This document shows positions 63,957 through 64,000 of a stretch of 64,000 nucleotides of DNA, in pieces. The stretch is from CAYRLW01 sp964425215. Its GTDB lineage: Bacteria > Spirochaetota > Spirochaetia > Treponematales > Breznakiellaceae. A model generated the notes under the pieces. The model did no database searches, was not told the origin of the DNA, and saw only the letters and a program-made list of their open reading frames with translations. The stretch lies in the NCBI GenBank assembly GCA_964425215.1, contig CAYRLW010000015.1, positions 3,194 through 67,193 on the forward strand, read 5' to 3'. Positions within the stretch are counted from its first letter, which is position 1. Each line of letters begins with the position of its first letter. Made by a program: the position numbers and the translations under genes.

Positions 63957-64000
63957 GCCTGGCGACTACCTACTTTCCCACCCCTTAGAGGGGCAGTATC
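63957..64000 (-). rRNA. rrf: 5S rRNA, 3' part only
   Basis: The minus-strand sequence GATACTGCCCCTC through GGGAAAGTAGGTAGTCGCC to GCCAGGC matches the 3' half of bacterial 5S rRNA, followed by T-runs. The gene continues past the window, so an rRNA operon reads leftwards here. Confidence 0.9.

Noticed and set aside
1..64000. CRISPR arrays or phage genes
   Set aside because: No regularly spaced repeats, Cas-like or phage structural motifs were seen on either strand.

Overview
The window looks like chromosome of a treponeme or close relative (Spirochaetales) with a base composition near 50% GC. The reasons are the gene neighbourhoods and protein types. An uvrA gene is directly followed by an OstA/LptD-type outer membrane gene. 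A cheW, DegT-like, NAD kinase, recN, hypothetical run is present. There is a DUF115/Maf-type glycosyltransferase, and there are split parE/parC genes and several spirochaete-looking proteins without a recognisable family. A GH127 beta-L-arabinofuranosidase with two AraC regulators and a citrate synthase point to a free-living or gut, plant-sugar-using treponeme rather than a reduced pathogen. The species cannot be fixed from the sequence alone. No prophage, insertion sequence, integrase or CRISPR array was seen.

Left part (1-14 kb): a minus-strand group holds a truncated 7TM-HD phosphodiesterase (PgpH type) and phoH, followed by the uvrA-lptD pair whose stop and start overlap as ATGA. A tRNA-Val(TAC) follows, then a sialidase-fold protein, then a plus-strand magnesium locus. 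The magnesium locus has a promoter, an mRNA leader of about 280 nt carrying a 43-codon ORF, and a perfect hairpin that buries the ribosome-binding site of mgtA. After these come mgtA itself and a PTS EIIA-like gene. This locus is the most attractive candidate for an undescribed regulatory system in the window.

Middle (14-46 kb): this part holds mfd-HAD-plsC, a signal-peptide protein with a PilZ-like partner, tcdA/tatD, topoisomerase IV (parE-parC), an EF-G2-like GTPase, citrate synthase and asnS. It continues with several envelope genes: a DacA carboxypeptidase, a degenerate polysaccharide deacetylase with two microprotein genes, an M23 peptidase, lepB, a PASTA-containing PBP and a Maf-like protein. 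An alanine aminotransferase, an HD-GYP protein, a CorC-type CBS protein and a two-gene ThrE/YjjPB exporter close this part.

Right part (46-64 kb): an AGXT-type aminotransferase is followed by the GH127-AraC-AraC cassette beside tRNA-Leu(GAG), a large ankyrin lipoprotein and a heterodimeric ABC exporter with one degenerate ATP site. The minus-strand run cheW, DegT-like, nadK, recN, hypothetical comes next. The window ends in the 3' part of a minus-strand 5S rRNA gene, so an rRNA operon lies just beyond.

Two genome-scale signals cut across the layout. First, several genes (uvrA, tatD, lepB, yjjP-like, asnS) have a good sigma70-type promoter whose -10 box lies only 6-10 nt before the start codon and no Shine-Dalgarno, which predicts leaderless transcripts. 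Second, related intergenic repeats occur at about 32.6 kb and 58.8 kb, and their CTAG ends supply the stop codon of a neighbouring gene; a second, weaker repeat type occurs at about 9.8 and 26.0 kb.
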